In this document: piece by piece, positions 36,861 through 46,325 of the stretch
Position numbering within the stretch: the first letter of the stretch is position 1
How the letters are laid out: the number at the start of each line of letters is the position of its first letter
Made by a program: the position numbers and the translations under genes
Source: Magnetofaba australis IT-1
GTDB taxonomy: Bacteria; Pseudomonadota; Magnetococcia; Magnetococcales; Magnetococcaceae
NCBI RefSeq assembly: GCF_002109495.1
Contig: NZ_LVJN01000020.1
Coordinates: forward strand, 790,300-854,299
DNA: 64,000 bases
Direction: 5' to 3'
The notes under the pieces: model-generated
What the model was told of the DNA's origin: nothing
Databases searched by the model: none
What the model saw: the letters and a program-made list of their open reading frames with translations, nothing else

Positions 36861-37799
36861 ATGCTATCACGGGTTGCGGAGAATATTTATTGGCTGGCGC
36901 GTTATATGGAGCGCGCCGATGGTTTGGCGCGTCTGATCAGCGCCACCACCAACACCATGCTGGACATCGCCCCAGTGGTCAAACAGCAGGTGCGCGGCTG
37001 GGATCAGCTCATCGCCATCACCGGCAACGCCGAGGCGTTCGAGAAGGGCGGCATCCCCGCCAGTGAGCGCGAGGTGATCGACTTTCTGGCCGCCGATGTG
37101 AGCAATCCCGGCTCCATCGCCTTCGCCATCAAGGCCGCGCGCGAGAACCTGCGCACCACCCGCGAGGTGTTTCCCCGCGAGGCGTGGGAGTTGGTCAACA
37201 ATCTTTACCTGCGCAGCAAGGAGATGATCGAAGGCGGTCTGAGCGGCGAGAAGCGGCAGGCGTTTTTGGATCTGGTGACCCATGAGAATCTGGCCTTCAC
37301 CGGCCTGCTTAACGGCACGCTGTGTAATGACGACGAACTCGAAGCGCTGCGCCTGGGCCAATTCATCGAGCGCGCCGATATGCTCACCCGCATCATGGAT
37401 GTGCAGGGCTCGGCCATGGTGGGGCGGATGGAGGATGCGCCCAAGCCGGTGCGCAACGGCGTGTGGTTGATGCTGCTGCGCTCGCTGTCGGGTGACCAGA
37501 TCTATCGCCGCCATGTCAGTCCGCGCATGCGCGCCCAGGACGTGCTGGCGTTTTTGCTCAAGGATCGCAAGTTTCCGCGCGCGTTCCAGTTCTGTTTGAC
37601 CCAGGTGGAGCGCAGCCTCACCGCGCTGGGCGGGGTGCAGGATGTGGACGACCCGCTGCATGAGATGGGGCGCGTCCTGTATGAAGCCGATATCCACGGG
37701 TTGACCGAATCCGGTCTGCACGAATTTTTGGATGGGTTGCAGGTGCGCTTGGGCGAGTTGCACGACCGCATTAACGGGCGCTATTTCAATCAGGAGTAA
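36861..37799 (+). CDS. Alpha-E domain protein
   Basis: 312 residues, all-helical, an alpha-E (DUF403) domain across its length. It opens MLSRVAENIYWLARYMERAD, the family signature with its conserved Arg/Glu/Tyr positions. Alpha-E proteins always accompany circularly permuted ATP-grasp ligases, either fused or adjacent; here the start lies 3 bp past the ligase stop, so the two are coupled. No catalytic function is established. Convergent with the pseudo-receiver gene. Confidence 0.9.
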   Translation: MLSRVAENIYWLARYMERADGLARLISATTNTMLDIAPVVKQQVRGWDQLIAITGNAEAFEKGGIPASEREVIDFLAADVSNPGSIAFAIKAARENLRTTREVFPREAWELVNNLYLRSKEMIEGGLSGEKRQAFLDLVTHENLAFTGLLNGTLCNDDELEALRLGQFIERADMLTRIMDVQGSAMVGRMEDAPKPVRNGVWLMLLRSLSGDQIYRRHVSPRMRAQDVLAFLLKDRKFPRAFQFCLTQVERSLTALGGVQDVDDPLHEMGRVLYEADIHGLTESGLHEFLDGLQVRLGELHDRINGRYFNQE

Positions 37800-37838
37800 T
37801 CGCGCGGCGGTCGGCGTCGTAGGCGGGCGTTGACCGCC

Positions 37839-39188
37839 TCAGCGTTTGCGCGGCATCGGCGCGCGCGCGGTGGGGACTTCAGTGGGAGTCGCCGTCAACT
37901 CCTGTGCGTCGCCGGTGGCGCCATCCTGATCGTCGTCGTCGAGGGCGGGGCTGGTGATCTGGTTGGGGTCTTCCCCCTCTTCGATGGCCAGCGCGCGGCG
38001 TTCGGCCACATCCAACATCTGCGGGAAGCTCTTCTGTAGATCCAGGCTCACGCCGATGGCCACACGCAAGCGGGTCAATTTGCCTTTGTAGACGACAGAG
38101 CGTTGGTGCAGCTTGTTGGTCAGTTCGTCGATGAAGCGCGGTAACTGTTCGGGGGACATATCCACCAGCAGAATGCCGAACTCATGGGGCGCCAACTGCG
38201 CCACCACATCGTTGCGGCGATAGGCCTGGCCAATCACCTCCGCCGCCTCTTTGCGCAGCAGATCGGTAAACAGCGGTCCTTTGACCATGCGGGCGGCGTC
38301 AAAGCCCACAATGCGCACGATGGCGGTGGTCAGGCCGATCACCTGGCGTTGGGCGCTGGCGTGTAGGCTCTGCGCGCGCTCCAGGAAGCCGCGTCGATTG
38401 ATCAGTCCTGTCAGGCGATCCGTGGTGGCCGCCTTCTTCAGTCCCTGGTGGAACTCAAACAGCTCCAGCCCGCGATCCACCTGCGCCAGCAGGGAGTAGG
38501 CGCAGATGGGCTGGCGGATGATCTCATCCACGCCGTTCTTCAGCAAGCGCACCCCATCCATATCCGCCGCCATCGGCGGCAGCGCCAGAATCACCAACTC
38601 ATCCCGGCTCCAGCAGTTGCGCACGCTGCGCACCAGCGCGGCGCACTCCTCCATGGGCATGCCGGCCACGATGAGGAGACGAATATTGGGGTTGGTCTGC
38701 AACGCGTCCAGCACGCCGCCCAGCACGCCGGTCTGTTTCACCACAAAGCGGCGCGCATGCAGCAGATCGCCGATCAGATCCCGCTGCGCCGTGGCCGCGC
38801 CCGCCACCAGCACATGGGTCTGCTCGCTCCAGTGGATGCGTTCAATGAGGGATTGCAGCCGCTCCAGCGCATCGGGGGCGTCATAGACGAAGAAGTCCAC
38901 CAATGATTCGGTATAGCGTCCTGTGGCGTCGAGACCGTCATCCAACTCCTCCACCAGCGCGATGGCGGGGATGTGGGCTTGGTCGAGGGCTTCAAACAGC
39001 GCGATGTTGTCAGGTTTTTTGGGATTGAAGGTGGCGGCGACCAACGACCACTCGCCGCTCTGGATCATCTCCAGCGCGCTGCCGTGGTCCAACGCCGTGC
39101 CGATGCCGCCGCGCACCCGATCGCGCAGATTCTGCGTGAGGATGGCGTTGAAGGTGGCGCTGTCGTTAACCAGCAGAATCGAATCCAT
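37839..39188 (-). CDS. Double pseudo-receiver with degenerate GGDEF domain
   Basis: 449 residues. Two receiver-like domains (about 1-120 and 125-245) both lack the phosphoacceptor Asp: the expected strand reads LVAATFNPKK in the first and LLIVAGMPM in the second. The C-terminal GGDEF-fold domain keeps the family's opening helix (TTDRLTGLINRRGFLERA), but its active loop reads APHEF instead of GGDEF. A disordered tail follows. It therefore probably neither accepts phosphate nor makes c-di-GMP and may act as a scaffold. The ATG at 39188 has GGAG 5 nt upstream; a longer frame to 39245 covers a terminator hairpin. Confidence 0.8.
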   Translation of the reverse strand: MDSILLVNDSATFNAILTQNLRDRVRGGIGTALDHGSALEMIQSGEWSLVAATFNPKKPDNIALFEALDQAHIPAIALVEELDDGLDATGRYTESLVDFFVYDAPDALERLQSLIERIHWSEQTHVLVAGAATAQRDLIGDLLHARRFVVKQTGVLGGVLDALQTNPNIRLLIVAGMPMEECAALVRSVRNCWSRDELVILALPPMAADMDGVRLLKNGVDEIIRQPICAYSLLAQVDRGLELFEFHQGLKKAATTDRLTGLINRRGFLERAQSLHASAQRQVIGLTTAIVRIVGFDAARMVKGPLFTDLLRKEAAEVIGQAYRRNDVVAQLAPHEFGILLVDMSPEQLPRFIDELTNKLHQRSVVYKGKLTRLRVAIGVSLDLQKSFPQMLDVAERRALAIEEGEDPNQITSPALDDDDQDGATGDAQELTATPTEVPTARAPMPRKR

Positions 39189-39216
39189 GCTCCGTCCCAG
39201 CAAACGCGGTGCAACC

Positions 39217-39254
39217 AATAAGGGCGCGAAGCAAGATCGCTTCACGCCCTTATT
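39217..39254 (-). terminator. Terminator after the large transglutaminase gene
   Basis: AATAAGGGCG pairs with CGCCCTTATT and GAAGC with GCTTC inside, around a 6-nt loop. It lies 58 bp past the stop of the 1127-aa gene and just upstream of the pseudo-receiver gene. Confidence 0.7.
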
Positions 39255-39312
39255 AGATCGGCGCTAATGCGGGAATCTTGAGTGATTCCCACATGTTTGC
39301 TGTGAATGCAGG

Positions 39313-42300
39313 TTAGGCGTCGCGGCGGCGGCGCAGGTCCAGGGTGGTGGGGTATTCGCTGGCGTTCTCCCACGAAGGAGGGTCCATGGGACCCACGCCG
39401 CTGCCTTCGCCCACAAAGCGACCGCCCGAGGCCGGACCGGTGAAGCGATGCGCTGGACCCTGGCTGTGGCCGTAGTCCCAGAAACGGCTGACGCGACGCG
39501 CTTCGGCCTCATAGGCGTTGACCGGGAAGCTGTCGTAGCTGAGCCCGCCCGGATGCACCACATGGTAGGTGCAGCCGCCGATGGCGCGGTTGTTCCAGGT
39601 ATCGACGATGTCGAAGGTGAGCGGCGAGTCGATGCCCAGGGTGGGGTGCAGCGCCGAGAACGGCGCCCACGCCTTGTAGCGCACGCTGCCGACGTACTCG
39701 CCCGCCACGCCGGTGTTGTGCAGCGGCATGCGGCGACCGTTGCAGGCCAGCACGTAGCGGCTGTCGGTCAGGCCGGTCAGGCGCGCCTCCAGACGTTCGC
39801 TGGAGGAGTCCACGTAGCGCGCGGTGCCGGTATTGGTGGACTCCTCGCCCAGCACGTGCCACGGCTCGATGGCCTGACGGATCTCCAGATGGATATCGCC
39901 CACGCGGATCTCGCCATATTTGGGGAAGCGGAACTCCAGGAACGGATCCAGCCACTCGGCCTGGAACGGCAGTCCCGCCGCCTGCAGCTCCTGACACACC
40001 TCCTGCACGTCGCGTTTGACGTAGTGGTGCAGCAGATATTTATCGTGCAGCGACGTGCCCCAACGCACCAGCGGCTTGCGGTAGGGTTCGCGCCAGAAGC
40101 GCGCCACTAGCGCGCGCAGCAGCAGCATCTGCACCAGGCTCATGCGCGCATGGGGCGGCATCTCGAAGGCGCGCAGCTCCAGAATGCCCAGGCGCCCGGT
40201 GGGGGAGTCGGGGGAGTAGAGCTTGTCGATGCAGAACTCGGCGCGGTGGGTGTTGCCGGTGATGTCCACCAGGAAGTTGCGCATCAGGCGGTCGCCGATC
40301 CACAGCTGATCCGTGCCGCCGACAGGCAGATTGGAGAGGGCGATCTCCAGCTCGTAGAGGTTCTCCGAGCGCCCCTCATCCACCCGTGGGGCTTGGCTGG
40401 TGGGGCCGATGAACAGACCGGAGAAGAGGTAGGACAGGCCCGGATGGTGCTGCCAATAGGTGACCAGACTGCCGAGGAGGTCAGGACGGCGCAGCAGCGG
40501 GCTCTCCATGGGGGTGGCGCCGCCCAGGGTGACGTGGTTGCCGCCGCCGGTGCCGGTGTGGCGACCGTCCAGCAGGAATTTTTCTGTCCCCAGACGGGCG
40601 TTGTGCGCCTCCTCATACAGCGCGACGGTGCTGTCGCGCAACTCATCCCAACTGGCCGAGGGTTTGACGTTGACCTCAATCACGCCGGGGTCGGGGGTGA
40701 CGTAGAATTTGGCGATGCGGTAGTCCTCGGGGGGCGGGTAGCCCTCCAGCACCACCGGCATGGCCAAAGCGGCGGCGGTGCGCTCGACGATATTGACCAG
40801 CGTGAGATAGCCATCCAGCAGAGAGATAGGCGGCATGAACACGTGCAGGCGGCCATTGCGCGGCTCCACGCCCAGCGCCTGATAGAGGAACTGTTCCGGC
40901 GTTGGCGGCGGCTTGGGTCCGGGTTCAGTGGAACTCTGCGGACGCGGCTCGGCGTTAGAAGCAGCATCCTCGCCGCGCGCGCCCAGCATGCCAGGGCCCG
41001 CTTCAAAACGCGGCAGCTCCGGGTGCGGCGCGAAGGGATCCAGATAGGGGCGCAGGGGGCGCTGATTGGGCGGAATCCAGTGCAGGCCGTCCAGCGGCAG
41101 ACGCAGGCCCATGGGGCTGTCGCCGGGGATCAGATAGAGGCGCTCGCGACGGAAGCTCCATTTGCCGCTGATCCACGGATAGTCGCCGCCGCACCAGTCC
41201 AGAGGCAGCACGTAGCCCACCGGCTCGTCGAGCCCCTGGGTGAGGATCTTGGCCAGGCGGCGGCGATCCAGCGAGTCCTTCAGATTGTACTCCAGCGGAT
41301 TGACGTTCTCCGGCAGCAGGCTCTCCTGCCACACATGGCGCACGGGATCCTCATAGGCGGGGCTGACATTGGCCTCATAGCCGCCCAGCTCCTGCGCCAG
41401 ACGCTGCATGAAGCGCTCGGCCTGCGCCGGACCATGGCCGTAATCCTTGGAGGGGTCGGCCATCCATTGGGGGTCATGCCACACAGGCTCCCCATCGGGG
41501 CGCCAGAAGCAGGCGTAGCGCCAGCGCGGCAGCTCCTCGCCGGGGTACCATTTGCCCTGGCCATACTGCAGCGCGCCGCCGATGGCGAAGCGGTCGCGCA
41601 TGCGCAGCAGCAGATCCATGGCGCGTTCGCGTTTGTGTTGACCATCGGCGTCGGTGGTCCACTCGGCGCCCTCCATGTCGTCCACCGAGACGAAGGTGGG
41701 CTCGCCGCCCATGGTCAGGCGCACATCCTCGGCGGCCAGCACCGTATCCACCCGCTGCCCCAGGGAGTCGATATTGCGCCACTGCTCATCGCTGTATGGC
41801 TTGGTGACGCGGGGATCCTCATGGATGCGCTCGACGCCGTTATCGAAGGTGAAGGTGGTCTCGCACTTGTCGGAGAAGCCGGTCACCGGCGCGGCGGAGA
41901 CCGGGTCCGGGGTGCAGGCCAGGGGGATATGCCCTTCGCCGGCGAACAGGCCGGAGGTGGGGTCGAGACCAACCCAGCCGGCGCCGGGCAGGAACACCTC
42001 GGTCCAGGCGTGCAGATCGGTGAAGTCTTCGCTGGGGCCGGAGGGGCCGTCCAGGGATTTGACGTCGGGGGTGAGCTGCACCAGATAGCCGGAGACGAAG
42101 CGCGCCGCCAGTCCCAGGCGACGCAGCGCCTGCACCAGCAGCCAGGCGGTGTCGCGGCAGGAGCCGGTCTGCTTTTTCAGCGTGGTTTCGCAGCTCTGAA
42201 TGCCCGGCTCCATGCGGATGTTATAGCCGATGTCGGCTTGCATCCGGGTGTTGATGTCCACCAGGAAGTCCACCGAGCGACGTTTGCTTTGATCCAACCC

Positions 42301-42696
42301 GGTGAGCCACTTCTTCAGCAGCGGGCTCTCCTCATCCACCACGCGGTAGGGGGCCAGCTCCTTATTGAGCTGCTTGTCGTACTCGAACGGGATCTCCTTG
42401 GCGTACTCGTCGAGGAAGAAGTCGAACGGGTTTATGGTGATCATTTTGGCGATCACCTCCACCTCCACCGACAGGCGCGCGGTCTTCTCCGGGAACACCA
42501 CCCGCGCCATATAGTTGCCGAAGGGATCCTGCTGCCAGTTCAGGAAGTGCTCTTCGGGGCCGATGTTGAGGGAGTAGGAGAGGATCGGCGTGCGGCAGTG
42601 GGGCGCCGGACGCAAGCGAAAAATGTGCGGCGAAAGGGTGATGCGCCGGTCGTAGTCGTAGTAGGTGTTGTGGCGAATGGCGACATCAATGGACAT
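39313..42696 (-). CDS. Large transglutaminase-like / DUF2126 protein
   Basis: 1127 residues. A bacterial transglutaminase N-terminal domain is followed by a transglutaminase-like protease core with Cys in TGSCRDTAWLL and His in DLHAWTEVFLPGAGW. A long DUF2126 region fills the rest and ends in a region rich in Arg and Gly. This is the large protein commonly encoded with ATP-grasp, alpha-E and Anbu genes. It is predicted to hydrolyse or transfer a peptide-like product of the ligases. First gene of a minus-strand pair or part of the same unit as Anbu, whose stop is 60 bp upstream. Confidence 0.9.
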   Translation of the reverse strand: MSIDVAIRHNTYYDYDRRITLSPHIFRLRPAPHCRTPILSYSLNIGPEEHFLNWQQDPFGNYMARVVFPEKTARLSVEVEVIAKMITINPFDFFLDEYAKEIPFEYDKQLNKELAPYRVVDEESPLLKKWLTGLDQSKRRSVDFLVDINTRMQADIGYNIRMEPGIQSCETTLKKQTGSCRDTAWLLVQALRRLGLAARFVSGYLVQLTPDVKSLDGPSGPSEDFTDLHAWTEVFLPGAGWVGLDPTSGLFAGEGHIPLACTPDPVSAAPVTGFSDKCETTFTFDNGVERIHEDPRVTKPYSDEQWRNIDSLGQRVDTVLAAEDVRLTMGGEPTFVSVDDMEGAEWTTDADGQHKRERAMDLLLRMRDRFAIGGALQYGQGKWYPGEELPRWRYACFWRPDGEPVWHDPQWMADPSKDYGHGPAQAERFMQRLAQELGGYEANVSPAYEDPVRHVWQESLLPENVNPLEYNLKDSLDRRRLAKILTQGLDEPVGYVLPLDWCGGDYPWISGKWSFRRERLYLIPGDSPMGLRLPLDGLHWIPPNQRPLRPYLDPFAPHPELPRFEAGPGMLGARGEDAASNAEPRPQSSTEPGPKPPPTPEQFLYQALGVEPRNGRLHVFMPPISLLDGYLTLVNIVERTAAALAMPVVLEGYPPPEDYRIAKFYVTPDPGVIEVNVKPSASWDELRDSTVALYEEAHNARLGTEKFLLDGRHTGTGGGNHVTLGGATPMESPLLRRPDLLGSLVTYWQHHPGLSYLFSGLFIGPTSQAPRVDEGRSENLYELEIALSNLPVGGTDQLWIGDRLMRNFLVDITGNTHRAEFCIDKLYSPDSPTGRLGILELRAFEMPPHARMSLVQMLLLRALVARFWREPYRKPLVRWGTSLHDKYLLHHYVKRDVQEVCQELQAAGLPFQAEWLDPFLEFRFPKYGEIRVGDIHLEIRQAIEPWHVLGEESTNTGTARYVDSSSERLEARLTGLTDSRYVLACNGRRMPLHNTGVAGEYVGSVRYKAWAPFSALHPTLGIDSPLTFDIVDTWNNRAIGGCTYHVVHPGGLSYDSFPVNAYEAEARRVSRFWDYGHSQGPAHRFTGPASGGRFVGEGSGVGPMDPPSWENASEYPTTLDLRRRRDA

Positions 42697-42756
42697 GGTT
42701 CACAAGCTCCCGCAATTTGGACAGTAGACGTCGTATCGGGATTTTATCAGCTTTTC

Positions 42757-43497
42757 TTAACCGTTTGCGTTCTTTTCCCAGTCGAATAGCGGCAGGCGGT
42801 GGAAAATGCGCTCCATGCCCTTCTGCCACTGCTTGCGCAGGGAGGCCAGATAGGGGGTGTTCTGCTGCATGCGGATGTGTTTGCCGCCGTCGATTTGATT
42901 GCGCCGGTAGATCAGCAGATCAATGGGCGGGCCCACCGACAGATTGGAGCGCATGGTGGAATCGTGGGAGACCAGCGCGGTGCGCGCGGCGTTCTCCAGC
43001 GACATGTTGCTGGTGACGATGCGGTCGAGAATCGGCTTGCCGTATTTGGTCTCGCCGATCTGCAGATAGGGCTGATAGGGGGAGGGTTCGATGTGGTTGC
43101 CCTCGGGGTAGATCAGGTGCATGCCCATGGGCTCGCCCTGGATCTGTCCGGCCAGCATGAAGGTGGCCTGGAACACGCTCTTGTCGCCGTCGCCGGCGTA
43201 GCGCTTTTGCACCGCGCGGGAGATCTCGCCCAGATAGTCCGCGGCGTCGGTCAGGCTTGCCACGGTGCGCAGGTTGGTTTCGATCTCTTCGTTCTCGCCG
43301 TCGCTGGCCAGTTGCGCCACCACCGCCTGGGTGGTGGCCAGATTGCCCGCCGCCAGCACCGCAAAGTGGCGCTCGCCCTCCCAGGCGAACAGGTGCATTT
43401 TGGGGTAGATCCCCACCTGATCCACGCCCGCGTTGGTGCGCGAGTCCGAGGCCAGAACCATGCCCTCTTTCAAGAGGATGCCCACGCAGTAGGTCAT
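42757..43497 (-). CDS. Anbu-type proteasome-like peptidase
   Basis: 246 residues. It starts MTYCVGILLKEGMVLASDSR, so removal of Met exposes an N-terminal Thr nucleophile as in proteasome beta subunits and HslV. The SDSRTN stretch and the GGKHIRM C-terminal region fit the Anbu (ancestral beta subunit) family. No ATPase or propeptide is seen, as usual for Anbu. GGGGGA lies upstream of the ATG at 43497; the frame opening at 43512 would add residues before the Thr and is rejected. It is divergent from the fused ATP-grasp/alpha-E gene across a 222-bp promoter region. Confidence 0.92.
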   Translation of the reverse strand: MTYCVGILLKEGMVLASDSRTNAGVDQVGIYPKMHLFAWEGERHFAVLAAGNLATTQAVVAQLASDGENEEIETNLRTVASLTDAADYLGEISRAVQKRYAGDGDKSVFQATFMLAGQIQGEPMGMHLIYPEGNHIEPSPYQPYLQIGETKYGKPILDRIVTSNMSLENAARTALVSHDSTMRSNLSVGPPIDLLIYRRNQIDGGKHIRMQQNTPYLASLRKQWQKGMERIFHRLPLFDWEKNANG

Positions 43498-43719
43498 TGC
43501 GATATCCCCCACGCCGCGGCGCGCGCGCGCATTGGCTTGCGCCGGTGGCGGAAATGAGATTAAATCACAGGACTTTATCCTAACGAAATCGCGCCCGCGA
43601 AACGTTCGAATTCAGCCGTTTGTTTCGGCGTACGGTTTGTTTGCGCGCTACCGATTCGCGCCCGTCCATTTGCGACGATTCCGCGCCGAGTATTCGGCTG
43701 TCACAATATCCCTGATTGG

Positions 43720-46317
43720 ATGGATCGCCAAGACGTGATTAGCGAAATGGACAACAATTCCGCCGCCCTCGACGCCCCTGTTGAAAACCTGATGGCGCAG
43801 GCCCAGAATCTCCCTCGTCAGGGCGCCTACTCCGAGGCCATTGCAGAGGGTCTGGAGCCGCGCCCGCACTGGCGTAATCTGGTCGATTTTCTGCATGGCG
43901 GCGGGGAGCCGGGGCTGCAGCAGTTGGCCCAGGAGACCGATCGTCTGCTGCGCGAAGCGGGGGCCACCTATAACGTCTACGGGCAGGCGCGTCACCACCG
44001 CCAGACCTGGCCCATGGATCCCATTCCGCTGCTGATGCAGGCGGGCGAATGGGCGTGGCTGGAGAAGGCGCTGGCGCAGCGCCATCTGCTGTTTACCCGC
44101 CTGTATGAGGATCTCTACGGGCCGCAGCGCACCCTGCGCGACGGTCTGCTGCCCGCCGAGTTGGCGTTTGGCCCCGGCGGCCTCTCCCTGGAAGCCTACG
44201 GCCACTTCGGCTCCACCCCGCTGCCGCTGTACGCCGCTGAGTTGGCGCGCGACCCGTCTGGTCGTTTCTACGCCTTGATGGATCGTTGTCAGGCGCCCTC
44301 CGGGCATGGCTATGTATGGCAGAACCGCCGCATCACCACACGCCTGTATGCGGGCGCCGAGCAGATGGGCAATGTGCGCCTGCTGCTCAACTTCTTTGAA
44401 GGGGTGCGCTCCAATCTGGCGGCGCTCACGCCCTACTCCAAGAGTGACGCCCATGTGGCGCTGCTCACCCCCGGCTCGGCCAACGCCAGCCACTTTGAAC
44501 ACGCCATGCTGTCGCACTTTCTGGGGCTGACCCTGGTGCAGGGCGACGATCTGATCACCCGCGATGGCCGCGTCTGGCTCAAGACCCTGGAGGGGCTCAA
44601 CCCGGTGGACGTGCTGTTGCGTCGGGTGGATGAGGCGTGGTGCGATCCACTGGATCTGCGCGGCGACTCCATGCTGGGGGTGGTGGGGCTGTCGCAGGCG
44701 GCGCGCTCGGGCCATGTGGCGCTGGCCAACGCGCTGGGAACCGGCGTGTTGGAGAACCTTGGACTGCACGCCTACCTGCCGAAATTGGCGCAGTTCCTGT
44801 TGGGGCAGGAGTTGATGCTGCCCTCGCCGCAAACCTGGTGGCTGGGCGACCCACAGCATCGCGCCGAAGCGCTGGCGCAGTGGGACCAGGTGAGCATTCT
44901 GCCGATTCAGGCCAACAGCGACCAACCCATCGCGCCGCCCAATGGCGAGCGCGAAGACGCCGAACAGCTGCGTGAGACGGTGCTGGCGGCGCCGCATAAG
45001 TACATTGCCCGCGCGTTTTTCAATCCCTCGCTCACGCCTGGGGTGCGGCAGGGCGCCCTGGCGCCGCAGCGGGCGCTTCTGCGCGTGTTCCTCAGCCATG
45101 ATGGACAGACCCGCCAAGTAATGCCCGGCGGTTTGGCGCGGGTGGCGGCCACTGCTACCAGTTGGCGCTTCTCGCCCGAGGGCGGCGGCGCCAGCAAAGA
45201 TGTGTGGGTGGTCGATAGCGACGCCAATGCGCGTCGCGATCCCATCGAAGGGGTCTCCGGCGTCACCCGCAGTCTGGAGCCTGCGCCCATGGTGGGCGCG
45301 CCCAGTCGAGTGGTGGAGAATCTGTTCTGGTTGGGGCGCTATGCCGAACGCGCCGAGGGCAGCATCCGTCTGTTCCGCGAATTTCTGCTCATCAACGCCG
45401 AAGAGACCGGCCTGACCGCCGCCCAGCGGGAGCATTGCAAAACTCGCCTGCTGCAGGCGTTCACCCTGGTCACTGGAGCGTTGCCCGGCTTCGTGGGCGA
45501 GGGCGCCGAAGAGCGTCTGGCTGATCCGGGCGACGAGCTGCGCTCGGCGCTGCTGGATGATCAACGTTCCGGCAGCATGGCCTTCTCCATTCAATCCATG
45601 ATGCGCTGCGCCATCTCGGTGCGCGACCGCCTGTCGCCGGAGACGTGGCGCCTGGTGGACAACCTGTCGCAGTCCCTCAGTCGTTTGCAGCGCCGCCACC
45701 AGATTCGTCTGGGCGAGCTGATGTGGGAGACCGCGCCGCTGCTCACCGACATGACTGCGCTCTCGGGGCTGACCTGGGAGAACATGCGCCGCGATCTGGG
45801 CTGGCGTTTCCTGGATATGGGGCGGCGGCTGGAGCGGGCGATGTTCCTGGCGCAGCTGCTGGAGACCACCCTGGGCCAGACCGCCGACACCCATCTGGAG
45901 GGAGCGATTCTGGAGCGGCTGCTCATCGTCAATGACGCCCACTCGGCGTTCCGTCTGCACTTGCGTTCGCAACTGGAGCCGGCGCAGGTGCTCGAGCGCT
46001 TGTTGCAGGATGACGCCAATCCGCGCTCGCTGGTGTTCCAGCTGGCGTTGATGGATCACCACGCCAGTGAGATTCCGCGACCGCCGGAGATCTCCCTCTA
46101 TCGCACGCAACTGGGCCGGGTGGCGTTCGAGACCTTGGCGGCGTTGCGACTGGCCGCGCCGCAGGAGTTGGCGCTGGCCGACGAGAGCGGTCGTAGGCAG
46201 GCGCTGATGGCGCTCACCGCGCGGGTGCGCGCGCTCCTGCCGCTGTTCTCGGACACCGCCTCCAACAGCTACTTCCGCCACGCCGAAGCGCCGCACCACC
46301 TCTTCAGCGTCAACTGA
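43720..46317 (+). CDS. Fused circularly permuted ATP-grasp / alpha-E protein
   Basis: 865 residues. The N-terminal 510 residues are a CP-ATP-grasp-type domain (YGQARHHRQTWPMDPIPLL; VALLTPGSANASHFEHAML; DVLLRRVDEAW). The remainder is alpha-E, opening PSRVVENLFWLGRYAERAEG. It is a fused paralogue of the separate pair at 35388-37799. Some ATP-grasp catalytic positions look altered (VKPAN strand not evident), so it may be regulatory. The start is uncertain, with weak ribosome-binding sequence; the ATG at 43747 is an alternative. 8 bp separate it from the next transglutaminase gene. Confidence 0.85.
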   Translation: MDRQDVISEMDNNSAALDAPVENLMAQAQNLPRQGAYSEAIAEGLEPRPHWRNLVDFLHGGGEPGLQQLAQETDRLLREAGATYNVYGQARHHRQTWPMDPIPLLMQAGEWAWLEKALAQRHLLFTRLYEDLYGPQRTLRDGLLPAELAFGPGGLSLEAYGHFGSTPLPLYAAELARDPSGRFYALMDRCQAPSGHGYVWQNRRITTRLYAGAEQMGNVRLLLNFFEGVRSNLAALTPYSKSDAHVALLTPGSANASHFEHAMLSHFLGLTLVQGDDLITRDGRVWLKTLEGLNPVDVLLRRVDEAWCDPLDLRGDSMLGVVGLSQAARSGHVALANALGTGVLENLGLHAYLPKLAQFLLGQELMLPSPQTWWLGDPQHRAEALAQWDQVSILPIQANSDQPIAPPNGEREDAEQLRETVLAAPHKYIARAFFNPSLTPGVRQGALAPQRALLRVFLSHDGQTRQVMPGGLARVAATATSWRFSPEGGGASKDVWVVDSDANARRDPIEGVSGVTRSLEPAPMVGAPSRVVENLFWLGRYAERAEGSIRLFREFLLINAEETGLTAAQREHCKTRLLQAFTLVTGALPGFVGEGAEERLADPGDELRSALLDDQRSGSMAFSIQSMMRCAISVRDRLSPETWRLVDNLSQSLSRLQRRHQIRLGELMWETAPLLTDMTALSGLTWENMRRDLGWRFLDMGRRLERAMFLAQLLETTLGQTADTHLEGAILERLLIVNDAHSAFRLHLRSQLEPAQVLERLLQDDANPRSLVFQLALMDHHASEIPRPPEISLYRTQLGRVAFETLAALRLAAPQELALADESGRRQALMALTARVRALLPLFSDTASNSYFRHAEAPHHLFSVN

Positions 46318-46325
46318 GCCGCGCC

